DNA of 64,000 nt from Tricholoma matsutake (lineage: Eukaryota; Basidiomycota; Agaricomycetes; Agaricales; Tricholomataceae): the NCBI GenBank assembly GCA_026075535.2, contig AP026538.1:8928001-8992000 (forward strand). The letters run 5' to 3'. Position numbers and translations under genes: made by a program. The notes below the pieces were generated by a model that ran no database searches, was not told where the DNA came from, and worked only from the letters and a program-made list of their open reading frames with translations. Each line of letters opens with the position of its first letter. Position 1 is the stretch's first letter. Shown here in pieces: positions 11,302 to 22,966 of this stretch.

Positions 11302-13490
11302 TCACTCCTGATGGTCAATGGGCAATGCCATCAGGATGACAAACTGGATGTTTGTTGAAAGACTGGTTGCACCCCACCTATCATCCCCACCAAATGTGTT
11401 AACGGTGTATCTTATGCTCACAAGCGAGTTGCATGGTAAGTCCTGCAAACCATGTTCGTACAATGGCCAGCTGGTCATTTTCGAGAACTCAGCATCAGAG
11501 TAGGTAAATTCTTTCCCCCTTCAACATGCCCATCATATATGGGGACTACGAAAGCATCATGAGGCCACAGCAAAAAAATGTAAGGCAAAGAAAAACAATT
11601 ACCTCTTTTGTGGAAGGCATGAGTCATAACGTAGTTGTTGGATTTCCGGGCAGGAACAGGGCTGTACATGACGGTTATACTTCTAGCACCTTTCTTTCAG
11701 GGGGTGGATGGCGCAGACCCAGCTGTGTCATGTTTGTCAATATAATAGATAAAAAGAAGGGCAGGCTCACCTGAAGATGTGGGACGAAAATCCAGAGCAG
11801 GTTTCAGTCTTGTTGTAAATGCGATACCCTCAGCAGAGACCACACATGAGATAGCATAGAAATCAAAAACCATGTCCCAGAGTGTTGTATCATGATGGAA
11901 GTCCTGACGGAATGGTAGTATACAGATCTTGTGGACAGGTTTGGCATATTCTGGCGCTCCTGCAAGGCTCTCAGCGATGAGACAACATTCAGTGTGACAC
12001 CTGTCATTAAACAGATGGCTGTGGCGGAGGGATCTTTCAACTTGAGGCGACCACCCTCTTGAGTAAACTTGTCTGGTGAGGAGCAGGCAGTGTTGATGAA
12101 GAATCCAGATCTCATGAAGAGCAAAGCTCTAATGAGGTGCCTGCATATAGACACCATCGGTAAGCACAAAGCAAGGAACAGAAACAGAAGGCCACCAACA
12201 AAATGACGTCGACACCTATAAAAGACTCAATTTCTTTCAAAGTAACAACACCCATACCAACAGATGTTATGTACGAAAATGGCTTCATGGACTGGTAAGT
12301 TCTGGAGAAGGATGTGGCTAAGCAACGTTCAAAAAAATTACAAAAATATGAGTCATACCCCAGATCAGGCAATCCTTGGTAAATCGGCACCAATTCACTG
12401 TCTTGCATACTTAACACCATGACTTTCAATAAATCTTCATCCACAGCAACACTGGATTGGCTGGTAAGCTGGAAGAGAGTGCACGCGAGGGATCTCACAC
12501 ATACCCAGAGTCAGGTTTGACAGTCTCACAGTCGCCATCATCATCATCAATTCCAGCATCATTTTCACTGTTCTCTGGTGTGCCACCATGCCCAATGCCA
12601 CCTTTGACAGAACCTGCATCGATAGGAACTTGGGAATGCCCTGGATCACTGAGCAAATCGTCCTCATGCTCTGCTTCATTTGGACCAGGAAAGGGAGACT
12701 TCAACACATGCTCCTCACAGCTGAATGCAGATAATCATATGGCATCACAACCAGAAATAAACAGAGATGACTCACGTTGGACTAGGAGGCCACTTGCTTT
12801 CCATTATAGCTGCTGTGACTTGAACAGATGCCTTTTTTGAGCCACCGACAGCACTAAGAGAGGAGGCAGACAGTCAAAGACAGACACAACTTTCAACAGT
12901 CGGAGACAATACAGACATTGTACAAGCCATTTTTAGCCTTACGTTTGATCGCAGGCGTCCTACAGACAACAAATTAAATAAATTTAAAGTTTAAAGGAAC
13001 AAAACACTTACTGGACAACAACTTCTGTGTCCGCATACAAGGCTTTTTCAGTCTTTATTTTAGTGCATCTGGTAGATGATATCAGCAAGCACTGGACACA
13101 GTAAAGAGCAGAAGCATGCTCACTCTGGACAAGATGTTGACTGCTTGTCAACATTAATTTTGCTGGATGCTTTCTTAGCACCTCGACTACAATGAACACA
13201 ACATGTAGTACAAGCACAATGCAACAGAAAGACAACACAATAAAAAAGAATGTACCTAGTCAAATCCTTTATGGGATCTGCTGCAGAGTTAGAAGGATGA
13301 CTCAGAGATGATGACTGTGAACCAAAAATGGGCAGGTTTCCAGAAGTAGATACAGCCTGCATGGCAGCCAAAACAAGGTTTTGATACAAACGTCGATTCG
13401 GAAAAGAAATATCAGAGTATTAGTAGTACTTACGAGACTGAGACAGCTGGAAGTTGCTGGTAAGCCTGGGTCCCAGGCGGTGGAGTCACA
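11302..13490 (-). pseudogene. Multi-exon gene of unnamed basidiomycete family, probably decayed
   Basis: On the minus strand a chain of short exons can be read from about 13490 to a TGA at 11302-11304. Introns have textbook signals, for example GTAAGTACTACTAATACT after ...LPAVSVS near 13435. Recognisable stretches are SHPSNSAADPIKDL, a basic PAIKRKAKN segment that could be a nuclear signal, an acidic Asp/Glu segment, a core reading KICILPFRQDFHHDTTLW and EGIAFTTRLKPALDF, and a C-terminus with VPIYDGH, DAEFSKMTSWPLYEHG and NIQFVILMALP. I recall the VPIYDGH...LPLY pattern from multicopy agaricomycete proteins but cannot name a function. Two lesions are visible: an in-frame TGA at 11697-11699 and a one-base shortfall in a five-C run at 11515-11519 that breaks the frame. 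A start at 13627 is possible but not secure. Confidence 0.6.
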
Positions 13491-13499
13491 GAAGCATGA

Positions 13500-14440
13500 T
13501 GGCTATTCTTCCCAGGTCATTGCATTTGGGCAACATCCCTAACCAGAAAAGTCACTTTGAAGGAAACAGAACAAACCATTTCTACAGCTATGTACCCGTG
13601 TTTTTTCTTGCTTGGGCTCGACAACATTTCAACAATTTCACTGAAAAAATAGAGGTAAGATGACACCCACAAATGGAGAATGCAGACACATACATATCTG
13701 ATTCATTGTCAGAACAGACGATTTTACGCCTGGCATGGCAGCATTAGCAGGAAGCAACACAACAGACATCAAAAAACATTCACTTAGACCCTCAACAGAC
13801 ACTGTCAACCCCGGATCTTTCATTTTTATTGTCAGAACAGATCACAATGCTAGTGAAAACAAGCACCTTGAAGCAGCCAACATCAGGATGCATATAAATC
13901 CAAATATGCAAATTGACAACTCACCAACCTAACAGTGTTCAAGATTTTCTTGCCAGACATAGAGGCGAGCAAGATATGTAATGCACTGGTGAGTGAGATA
14001 TAAAGCAGAGATGGGCAGAGGACTATTGGCAAATGACCTTGTTGGAATCGATGTTTTATTGAGCAGAGAATGAATGACATTCCCAACTTGGATCATGATT
14101 CCAAACACGATGATGTGAAATGTAACAGTGATGACTACAGAAGCTTGCCATTCCATCACCAGAAATAAAACAGTGGATAGTCTGTATCAAGCAATTGGAT
14201 GAGCAAAGGTACATACAAAAACGAGAATACAATCACCAATAACATTGAAACGACTCGAGTATTTTCAGAGCTGAAAATTAGATACTGATATACGAGGTAA
14301 GTTACACACTGTGTTGCATGAAGTCTTGTTAAATGGGGCCATGTAGATCTCATTCAGAAGAATAGTTTGAGAGGATGTCATACTAAACCTGACAACCCAC
14401 GGGGATAAGAAAAAGGCCGATGCAGAACTCTATCGCATAC
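13500..14440. other. Divergent intergenic region
   Basis: The stretch lies between the 5' ends of two divergently oriented genes. It may hold upstream exons or a shared promoter, but I could not assign a start codon or promoter element to either. Short open frames are not convincing. Confidence 0.4.
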
Positions 14441-14457
14441 AAGTCAGCATCCAATAA

Positions 14458-16019
14458 ATGGACATTCAGATACCAAACAGAAGCTTTGAAAGACTCCTTA
14501 AGGCAGTATTGAGACCAGGGCCAACATCAAAGTATGTGATGTGGGGTGCCTCGGGTGAACAGAACCTGACTGTATCAGCACAGAAAGTTCTCAAGCCAAT
14601 CCTGAATCAAGATAAGCACAATATGCAGGTGATGAACATGGATAATCAGATACTGGACACACCAGCAGAGGAAGTCATAGACTCTAGATAGGGACTGAAA
14701 AGATCAGACACATAAGAATGCAATCAACAACATTTATAAGACCCAGCTTATAAGGTGCAGATGAAAGACATTCCCGACATATTGGCATCGTTACGTCCAT
14801 TGAAACAATTTAACATGGACCACTTCTACAATATTCCAGGAGCTGGTGAGCAAACAGAACATAACAGATTGTCCCAGACTAACACAAAAATCAGCAGAAG
14901 CATTGGAGAAAAGTGCTGCCAATCACAGTGAAGTCAAGGACCAGCGTTTGGCGAGCCTAATGAGGGCAAGTCTGACTCCAGCTAGAGCACCAAAAACAAC
15001 ACTCACCTCACCACAAGCAGGACCCAGAATGGCAGACCAAATTCAAAGTTAAATGTTTTGAGGTGCCGTCAACACTTCGATTAGTGCATAGCGATGGAAC
15101 AGACAAAGCTGCAGAGGAAGTGGTTTTTTCTATCCAAGGACTGTTATCTGGCAAGAATCTGCCTCCCATCATAGAAAAGATCAGGTGAGCACACGTATTC
15201 ATCAGCAATTTTAATGGTGAATGATCAAGGCAAGATTGACATCCCAGGGACACTATCTTCAACAAGGAGTCTCTTTACTTGGTTGTGGGACATGCACGTT
15301 TGAACAGGCCTTGAATGCGGCACAGGAGATATACAGTCCATTCAACCGCAACATAGAAGAAGCATCACTTGAATTTTGGACACTGACTACTGCTCCTGGC
15401 ATTACGCAAGGCCACACACTCAAAGCTTTGAATCAATACCTTACAGCCAAACATGATGCACCTACCATGGCATCTGTTCCAATACCAGCTTTGGTCGATC
15501 CTCGGGGCATCCTCGACAAACTAACCAAAGAAGGGTTCATATATGGTGAGGAAAACGAAGTGCGATACTATAATATTCATAACACTAGTGAAGGCACAAA
15601 AAGGGAAGAAATTCATCAACCCGTTAACAACTTGCAGCAACACTGACAAACGCAATGCCAAGCATTGAACCAGTGGGGCCACACATATTCCAAATTGGAG
15701 ACATAGTTGAAATACAAGTGTCTTTCATTGTCGTGCCGCTCAAAGACATCAAGCACAAGATGATCGTTGTGCTGAGGTTTATTGCACTGTTGAATCCTCA
15801 TTTCAGTCAAGTAAGAATGCAAATTTATATGTCGATGAGCAATAACCGACCACAATGATTGTATTATATTATCAGGACACATTAAAATGCAGAATGCATG
15901 AACCTGAACTGATTAAGCCAGTGACTTTGAAGCGACGGGTAGAATACAGAGATTATATAGATACCGAGGAAGGGCAAATGCAGATCGACAAGCACATCAA
16001 CCAGCGCCCGAGGGAGTGA
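14458..16019 (+). pseudogene. Multi-exon gene of unnamed basidiomycete family
   Basis: Exons that can be read on the plus strand are 14458-14690 (starts MDIQIPNRSFERLL, contains SKYVMWGASGEQ and VSAQKVLKPI), about 14769-14845, about 15021-15184 (KCFEVPSTLRLV), 15230-15587, 15638-15810 and 15876-16019. The last two junctions are clean: a 50-bp intron at 15588-15637 and a 65-bp intron at 15811-15875, both phase-consistent. Conserved-looking phrases include GTCTFEQALNAA, MASVPIPALVDPRGIL, QIGDIVEIQVSF, and KMIVVLRFIALLNPHFSQ; the last exon ends LKRRVEYRDY...QRPRE. I recall this family as multicopy in Agaricomycetes, without known function. The first exon runs into TAG and the 15184/15230 junction is out of phase by one base, so the copy may be decayed. 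Confidence 0.6.
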
Positions 16020-16465
16020 AGCTCTGTAGCAAGGTATAGATCAGTCCCCCACATCGTACTAGTGACTTTTCAATATCAGCAAACAATTGACGGCCTGTAA
16101 CAAATCATCGCTCAGTAAAACAAAGAGTGAAATGTCGAGGCATTCAATAGCCTCAAATAGTTTTCTGGACACGAGAAGGAAAGTTAGAACTTCAAACTTC
16201 ACCATACATATTTACTCTCTCTCAAATGTGGCTTGCCACAATGGAGAATAAATGGGATTTTCAAACAAATTTCTGATAACGGCCCAATGAAGGTGCTTGA
16301 TACATGTATGTGCACAGGAAAGCTTATCCAGACAGCAATCGGACAATCACCTTGGTCCCGGTTGTTTCTAGGACCTTCAATGACATGAATAAAGGGTCGA
16401 TGTTGCCCAACAAGTAAAGACGTACTTATTTGCGGAATCATTTGCTTTGGCTAAAGAGGCACTCT
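16020..16465. other. No supported gene
   Basis: Downstream of the plus-strand gene. Short open frames exist on both strands without motifs. I see no repeat or site that I can name. Confidence 0.4.
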
Positions 16466-16805
16466 GACAACCGGGGTTCTGTGCCAGTAAGCTAACCAGA
16501 ACTTCAATACAGTCCGAATTTTAGAAGTGATACACCTACATCACAACATTGGGTAAATTGAGGTCTGAGCTGAGCTCATGTAAGTCACCATAGGTTGCGG
16601 ACAGGACAGGAGAGCCACAAGGAGTACTTTTTCTCTGATGACCAGGGTTCTGTGCCAGTAAGCTAACCAGAACTTCAATACAGTCCGAATTTTAGAAGTG
16701 ATACACCTATGTCGCAACATCGGGCAAATTGAGGTCTGAGCTGAGCTTGTGTAAGTTGCCATAGGTTGTGGACAGGACAGGAGAGCCATAGGGAGTACTT
16801 TTTAA
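16466..16805. repeat. Tandem duplication, 171-bp period, two copies
   Basis: GTTCTGTGCCAGTAAGCTAA begins at 16476 and again at 16647. The match continues through GAGGTCTGAGCTGAGCT and GGACAGGACAGGAGAGCCA to GGAGTACTTTTT. Differences between copies are mainly C/T and G/A changes. Confidence 0.8.
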
Positions 16806-17090
16806 TCTTCCCCTTCTCCTTCATTGCCCTAGTCATTGTCAAGAATGTTGATTGGATTGATATCGGGGATGATACCAAGGATGTGCACCATGCAACCCAT
16901 CATGGGCTCGACATCATTCTCTGGGTGCCAGTGGGTACAGGCCTGAGCCTCGCGATCGAAGAATATGAGGCTGTCCCAATGCAGTTCCCCAGGTGCAGAC
17001 AAAGAAAGACGTATGAAGCACACACATATCTCCAGAACTTGGACTAGCTTGGTTTGAAATAGCAGTAAAAACATGGCTTCTGCATACCAA

Positions 17091-17322
17091 ACCCATCAGT
17101 GACCAGTGAAGGAATCAAGTCCATCGAACATACAAAGACTGCTGCCCATTGTTCCAAACAAGAGACGGAGCCTTCATTTCTTCACCCCCAGGTTGATGGT
17201 GCGCTAACCCATCAGTGACCAGTGAAGGAACCAAGTCCATTGAACATACAAAGACTCCTGCCCATTGTTCTGAACAAGAGATGGAGCCTTTGTTTCTTCA
17301 CCCCCAGGTCGATGGTGCATGA
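17091..17322. repeat. Tandem duplication, 116-bp period, two copies
   Basis: ACCCATCAGTGACCAGTGAA starts at 17091 and 17207. Both copies run through a conserved TCTTCACCCCCAGGT end. Copies differ mainly by transitions. Confidence 0.8.
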
Positions 17323-17650
17323 CAGACGAAACATGAAGAACAAATACGCTGTAGGAGTCTTATTTGAGATGCCTGGCAGCATGGACATATACAGGTGACA
17401 GGAAAATGCTGATGCCACTCCCTGCGTCAGATGAACAGTATTTAATAGCAGCATGACAACAACATGGATCCCAGTATGAAGGTTACATTTGAAGAATACA
17501 CCATGCACCATGTAACACCGCGGCGTTAGTTCAAACCATGGAAATAAATGGAGGTGTGGTAGAGCATCAGGAAGCGCACCCTCCTCCAAACATGGACAAG
17601 TCCGCATTTAAAAGCACACACCATGGTCGCAGACGTCACACCAGGAACAG

Positions 17651-17800
17651 ATGTCATGTCCACCAGAGCTGCTGCATAAGATTATATCTTACTATCTTGA
17701 TGATCTTGATGACACCTTGTTGCAAGTAAACAGACATCTCATTCATGAGGACTGGCTAGCTGTTCATCACACCAATCCCAATTCCATGACCTACTCCACT
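17651..17800 (+). CDS. F-box domain exon
   Basis: The frame starting at 17651 reads MSCPPELLHKIISYYLDD followed by DTLLQVNRHLIHEDWLA, which matches the F-box pattern of a Pro-Pro-Glu-Leu start and an amphipathic helix. F-box proteins recruit substrates to SCF ubiquitin ligases through Skp1. The frame stays open to 17956, but residues after about 50 look unrelated. A leucine-rich block typical of the C-terminal part of such proteins appears on the same strand at 20880-22240, with 3 kb of repeats between. I infer, without proof, that these are parts of one gene. Confidence 0.55.
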
Positions 17801-17959
17801 CCATCAGGAAAAATGACTTGTGTCCCAGGACACCTTCAGAGACTTTGGGTTGCTCCCAGATGCTCCCAGAGCTTTCAAGGCTCCAAAGCTCAAAAGTTCT
17901 CCCAGGGACTCAGAGGAACAAGTGTTGAGGTTGAGTGGGGTTGCCAGGGTATGTGAAGG

Positions 17960-19520
17960 CATCTCAAGGTCACACAAATATTATCAAAAGCCATAAGGAG
18001 CACCTTTCAGATGGCTCAATTTTCCTTATCCTCGCAGCCTTGTCAGCTTTAGCAGCTTTGATGGTCAACAACAATGATATTATTTATGGAATGTATAAAC
18101 ACAAAATTGGTAAATTACTCCACCACCACTGCCTTCGCTCATCCATGAGCGAATGGTCCAGGTTCCTTCCAAGTGTTGCCTGGTGTTGGTTTGTGCCCAT
18201 TCACTGCATTTTGTAGCCTGTAGTCACTAGAATAAAGATAAGATTAGTAAAAAAAACAAATCAACAAAAGAATAAGGAAAAAGAAAACATACCAGATCTT
18301 GGAGGCATTGCTGCAACTCAGGGTTTCATCACCTTAGTTGTCGCCTTTGTGTTGTGCATGCTCCCCACATATTGTTAGGGCTTCCCAGTGGTTTCATTGT
18401 TGGCTGGACCTCATTGGTGCTGAGTCGCTATCATCATCGGTATTCCCAGTCATTTGTGCTCCTGTGCCTTGGTGGCCCTGGTCTCATCATTCCATCATTG
18501 TGGTTGGCAGCCCTGTGCTCCTGTGTTGCTTGTTGGCCCTTGGTCATTGACATGCATCACCACTGTTTTGCTCTCTGCTCCATTGCACTCTGTTCATAGA
18601 AGTTGTAAGTAACAAACGATGAGGACAAAAAAGAAGAAAAGAAGATAAGTTTAGCTTGGGAGGCACACCCTCCCACCTCGTAGTAACTAAAACCAATGTA
18701 AGATTAGTAAAATAATAAAAAAGAAGAAATGAAAAACATACCAGAGGGCCCGGGACCCTCATTGTCGCTGCCATCCTCATCCCTGTCCTTGTCTTCATCC
18801 TTGTCCTTGGCCTTGTTTGCCGTCTTTGCTTTTGTGTTCGTCTTTGCCATCTTTGCCTTCATCTTTGTCTTCATCTTCGCTGTCTTCACAGTCCTCCCCA
18901 TTGTGTCATTGGTGCTCTTCATTTGTGGTGTTGACGTGGCAGGTTGGGATGCTGGAGGTGTGGCCTTGGTGTTGTTGAAGTCCCTTGGCATTGTTTTTGG
19001 CTCCCTGGCTCATGTGGCAGATCGTGAGGTGTGGGGGACATGTCACCACCCTATGGTGTGGCCTACAGAAGTAAGATGAACAAAATCAGTAAAAAAGAAG
19101 ATTGAGAAAAAAAAAAAAAAAGAACATAGGAACAGCTCGAGAGGTATCACCTCCCGAGTATTTCCCCTGCATTGCTCCTCCTGTTATCTGGCATCGTGGT
19201 CCCTTGTGGGGTGGTTGGTGTGACGTGGCAGCTGGTGTGTTCATGTCGTTGCATTGGGCGGTGTCATGAGTGTTAGCCTGTAAAACCAGTAGATTTAGTG
19301 TAAAAGTGAAGAATAAAATGAATAAAACTTATGAGGAGGGAGCGACACCCCCGAGCGCCATCCAACGTGCCATTGTTGGGGTTGCTATTGCTGTGGTATT
19401 GTTGTTTTTGCTGCTAGCATTGTTGTTGTCTTTAGTGTTGTTGGTGTTGTTGATGTTGTTCCCTCATGGGTATGCCAAACCCATGCAGATCCCTACCTGT
19501 TGGAACTTGAGGTAATGAAC
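17960..19520. other. Low-complexity region with hairpins and intron-like segments
   Basis: Several minus-strand segments have intron signals: GTATGT, a long T-rich tract, then TAG, near 18226-18290, 18686-18740 and 19072-19130. They alternate with GC-rich hairpins such as GGGAGG...CCTCCC at 18650-18680 and 19145-19165. The architecture resembles the stem-loop/intron-like units at 1041-1368 and 58720-59276. Apart from the Lys/Thr-rich frame at 18704-18991 there is no protein-like sequence. Confidence 0.45.
18704..18991 (-). CDS. Low-complexity Lys/Thr/Ala and acidic open frame
   Basis: Reads from MPRDFNNTKATPPAS into repeated Lys-Ala/Thr-Lys-Met units and then Lys-Asp-Glu-Asp repeats. It ends at GPGPSG just before a GTATGT donor-like site at about 18738, followed by a T-rich tract and TTTTAG. 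It could be an exon of an expressed protein or simply a translated minisatellite; I cannot assign a function. Reverse-strand translation is purely hydrophobic, which favours the minus strand if it is coding. Confidence 0.3.
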   Translation of the reverse strand: MPRDFNNTKATPPASQPATSTPQMKSTNDTMGRTVKTAKMKTKMKAKMAKTNTKAKTANKAKDKDEDKDRDEDGSDNEGPGPSGMFFISSFLLFY

Positions 19521-19734
19521 AAGGACTGCAATCTCCTCATCCAACTGCAGGTAAGGCATGGAGTTCTTCAAAAAATGCCAAGATTCGTGGGAAACAATTT
19601 GGCTGACCAAGTTGTTTCCCACCCCTCTTACCGACACAACACTTTCCCTGTGTTTTGTGCTTTGCTCTCATGTTTAATCTAGAATAGTTCTATATAAAAT
19701 GTTTGAGATTTCACCTCACTTGCCAGTGCACACT

Positions 19735-20700
19735 AAGTCTGAGTCCATTCTAAATGACACCATGACCTACAACTTGTAAAGTTGTAACAAGTTGAAGAGT
19801 TCTGCTCTGTGATCTTTTCTAATCTAATATTCATGTCATTCAGAGCACAGAGGCCTATGATATGCTGTCCTTTCATATGTCGATGTTTTCATTTCAAAGT
19901 GGCTACAACATGAATATGGCAGAACTTGGTGAGTTCTGCTTCATTTTTCATGATCTTATATTTGATTCTAATCTATTTACATGTAGTTTGAAGTGCCAAA
20001 TGAGACGAGAGGCCTACGTCAATTTGTTCTTTCGCATTTCGACATTTTCACTTTGTAGGGGTTACAACATACTAGGTATGGCAGAACTCAATGAGTTCTG
20101 CTTTGTTTTTCATGATCTTACATTTGATTCTAATCTATTTACATGTTGCTTAAAGGGCCCAGTGAGACGAGAGGCCTACGCCAATTCGTTCTTTCGCATT
20201 TCGATGTTTTCACTTTGCAGGGGTTACAATTTGGGTATGGTAGAACTCGTTGAGTTGTGCTTTGTTTCTCATGATCCTATATTTGATTCTAATCTATTTA
20301 CATGTCATTTGAAGGGCCCAGTGAGACGAGAGGCCTACGTCAATCCGTTCTTTTGCATTTCGAAGTTTTGACTTTGTAGGGGTTACAACATAGGTATGGC
20401 AGAACTCAGTGAGTTCTGCTTCGTTTTTCATGATCTTATATTTGATTCTCATCTAATTACATGTCGTTTGAAGGGCCCAGTGAGACGAGAGGCCTAAGTC
20501 AATCCGTTCTTCTGCATTTTGAAGTTTTTGCCTTGCAGATGTTACAATTTGGGTCTGGCAGAACACGGTGAGTTCTGCTTTGTTTCTCATGATCCTATAT
20601 TTGATTCTAATCTAGTTACATGTTGTTCAAATGGCCCAGTGAGTCGAGAGGCTTATATTGATGTATCATTTGCATTATGGAAGTTTTGATTTGTGTAAGT
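19735..20700 (+). repeat. Tandem array, 159-162-bp period, about five and a half units
   Basis: GGCCTAY recurs at 19852, 20011, 20173, 20332, 20491 and (degenerate) 20650. Each unit carries GAGACGAGAGGCCTACG, CATTTCGA, GGGTTACAA, GGYATGGYAGAACT and TTTGATTCTAATCTA. Most periods are a multiple of three, so units at 19862-20371 read through as one frame, but the composition and the stop afterwards do not suggest a real protein. Confidence 0.85.
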
Positions 20701-20783
20701 AGAAATATAGATCAATTACTGTGGTAGATACTCATGGTGTTTACTAAAAAACCATATGTGTTTCTGAGGTACCCTGTGTTCCC

Positions 20784-22240
20784 TTGAGATACTTTGAGAA
20801 GCCCTGGGAAGAGCCAGGTACCCTGAGAACAGTCAGGAACCCTGGGAGTATTCTGAGTCCAAAAGTGTTTTTCCTGATGTCCCCAGGTCTGAAGGATCAC
20901 AACCCCTACAAAGAGTTTAGCACAGATTTCAAGGGACAAACAAACTATGGACAACAAGCCAACTTTCCAAAGGCCTCTGATGCATTTAGTCTGTGGGCAG
21001 ATCATGTAAATGCCTTGCAGTCTGCCACCCCTTTCCTTATCACACTCACAATGAAGTTCATGCGTTGCTTGGTGGTACCTCCCAAGGACTTACATTCTGT
21101 GTTTGCTGGGCTGAGAATGCCACATGTTGCACATTCCATTAGTTCACTCAGCTTAACCCTTGCATCTGACTTCACTCACATGGTGCAACTTCCCACATTC
21201 CTGAACCTTGAACATCTATACCTGCATCTCAACGACATTAAAACTGCACTCCATCGCTCTTCAGGGCGCTGCTGTTTCCTGAACATCAAATCAGACACCC
21301 ATATGATCATACATGCACCGCAGATACGAACACTAAGCATCACCAGTGGCAATCCATCCATCGTATGCCTCGAAGATGCACCGCAGTTGAAAATCTTGAG
21401 TGTGAATTTCCTGCCTGTAGGATGTTGGTGGGGGTGTCGAAGCAATGACGACAATGCGCGCTGCACCCTCCAGCATTCACTGTTATGCCCGAAGGCTATT
21501 TTCCACAATTTCAATGCTATAGCAATAGGATTGACGCACCTCAACCTATCTGTCAAGTTATCATGGCTGGAAGGTGTTGACACACTCCACTTTCCAAACA
21601 TATTAGCACTGAAGTTATGCACCACATCAACATTTCACTCACCTCAATCCAATCCCATCACAAAGCTAAACATGCCAAAGCTCGAAAGATGCACTTTGTT
21701 CTTATGTGACACGTGCACCATTGATTTCGTCGGAAGCATGTTCACGAGAAGCATAAAGCAGCTAATGCTCTGCACCCCCTGTTATGTGACGAAGACAATG
21801 GGGCATGACACACAAAGCTGGACACAGGACAATTTCATTGTTGACTACCTGAGACTTGAGGAGGTCATACTTGGCTTGCACAGTATCCAGCCACCGTTGC
21901 CATACCAAAACAGATCCAGTGGGACATGAAAAAACTCTCACTTATAATGGACATTGGTATCGCAGATATACTCAACCATGTTGACATGCCATTGTTAGAG
22001 AAGGTCAGGTTGGTGTATCCAGAGTGGCAAATAAAGGAAACCTGGTATGGTGACAAGAGAGAGGAACGAATTACAACCAGGGACAAAGAAGGGTCAGCTC
22101 CACAGCGTACACCGAGTGTATTTGTCAGGCTGCTGATAGATCAATTCTTCAACAAGGAATACAAGAAACTGTCTGCCCAGTTTTACCACCAACATATCGA
22201 AGTATGTTATAGCACACAAGGACTATTTCGATACACTTAA
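20784..22240 (+). CDS. Leucine-rich C-terminal block of an F-box/LRR-type protein
   Basis: Two overlapping frames (20784-21929 and 21926-22240) read on the plus strand. From about 20884 the sequence shows irregular leucine-rich spacing: ISSLSLTLASDF, LPTFLNLEHLYLHLND, APQIRTLSITSGNP, APQLKILSVNFLP, GLTHLNLSVKL, LHFPNILALKLC and MPKLERCTLFLC. The second frame adds DMPLLEKVRLVYPEWQ. This is typical of C-terminal repeats in basidiomycete F-box proteins, which form a curved substrate-binding surface. The 4-base overlap suggests a frameshift or short intron near 21926. The first 30 codons lie next to a tandem array and are unlikely to be original, so the true 5' end is probably at 17651 or lost. 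Confidence 0.55.
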
Positions 22241-22572
22241 CAGTATCATCGCATCATGATAGTTGAACAACGATAAGTACACAGTAGCCAAACTCTGCTG
22301 AATATCAAGAATTACCAGTGCAATAAGACTGAACCAAGATCAAAGACTTACCAGAAGAAGAAAAAAACAGTACAGGTATAAGCAGTGAAATGATGCCTAA
22401 ATGGCAAAGTGAACCAGAGTACCGATATCAGATCCGGCAATCCAGCAAATCAGATGAGTGAAGGCAGTGCAAACAAAAGATCTGAGCACAGCAATATTTA
22501 AAACCTGACCAGCTAAACCCGCATGAATAGATGCCAACCGGTTTTGATTTTGCGGGGCTCAGGTCATATAAG
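22241..22572. other. No supported gene
   Basis: Between the leucine-rich block and the first readable DNA2 exon. The start codon and first exon of DNA2 should lie here if retained; I found no frame that joins convincingly. Confidence 0.4.
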
Positions 22573-22966
22573 ACCAAGCCCTCAATACTGAGAACTTGGA
22601 ATGGTCATCCAGGGATGAAGCCGCTTTCATAACAGACCTTCTCAGTGACCTGGATAATTTGTTTTGGAATGCAGTTCCCACTCCCGACCCGTCACTGGTA
22701 GAATCCAGCATGCCTAATGGGTACACAACCCCCTCAAAGCCTCAAATTTATAATTCCATTGCTTTGGCATATCCTCAAGCTGCTGCCACTTTCCCACCTC
22801 CCTCTAAGGTGCTTCCTGCGGCTGATGTAAATATTGCTGAGCTATTAGAAGGTGCGGAAAACTGGGACTGGGATCTTGGTCTTACTCCCAAGACGAGTCC
22901 TGTTCAGGTAAAGTGGTTGAGCCAAATATCATGTGCTGAAATTTGCTGAAGTTTAGCCCAAGAGCA
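22573..22966 (+). pseudogene. DNA2: DNA2 helicase/nuclease gene, 5' part
   Basis: The exon up to 22907 reads SDLDNLFWNAVPTPDP, then a Pro/Ser-rich linker, then ELLEGAENWDWDLGLTPK. I recall this as the N-terminal region of basidiomycete Dna2. A 49-bp intron (22908-22956, GTAAAG...GTTTAG) follows in phase 0. The next exon starts at 22957 and is cut after ten bases by a mobile element. The 9-bp target sequence CCAAGAGCA at 22958-22966 reappears at 43376-43384, from where the exon continues in phase as KSKFPQATSYVPES. The start codon is not seen; the readable exon probably begins at a splice acceptor. Confidence 0.8.
22958..22966. repeat. 9-bp target-site duplication, left copy
   Basis: CCAAGAGCA, identical to 43376-43384. 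It lies within DNA2 coding sequence. Confidence 0.9.

Noticed and set aside
11302..13490. Assignment of the minus gene to the fungal DUF6532 family
   Set aside because: Part of the core fits the general pattern, but I could not match enough positions to name it; a profile search is needed.
18729..19079. Plus-strand 116-codon membrane-like protein
   Set aside because: Hydrophobic repeats are the reverse reading of Lys/Asp-rich low complexity; the minus strand is more plausible.
19862..20371. 169-codon protein gene
   Set aside because: It is only the translation of a tandem array with a period divisible by three; no start or homology is supported.
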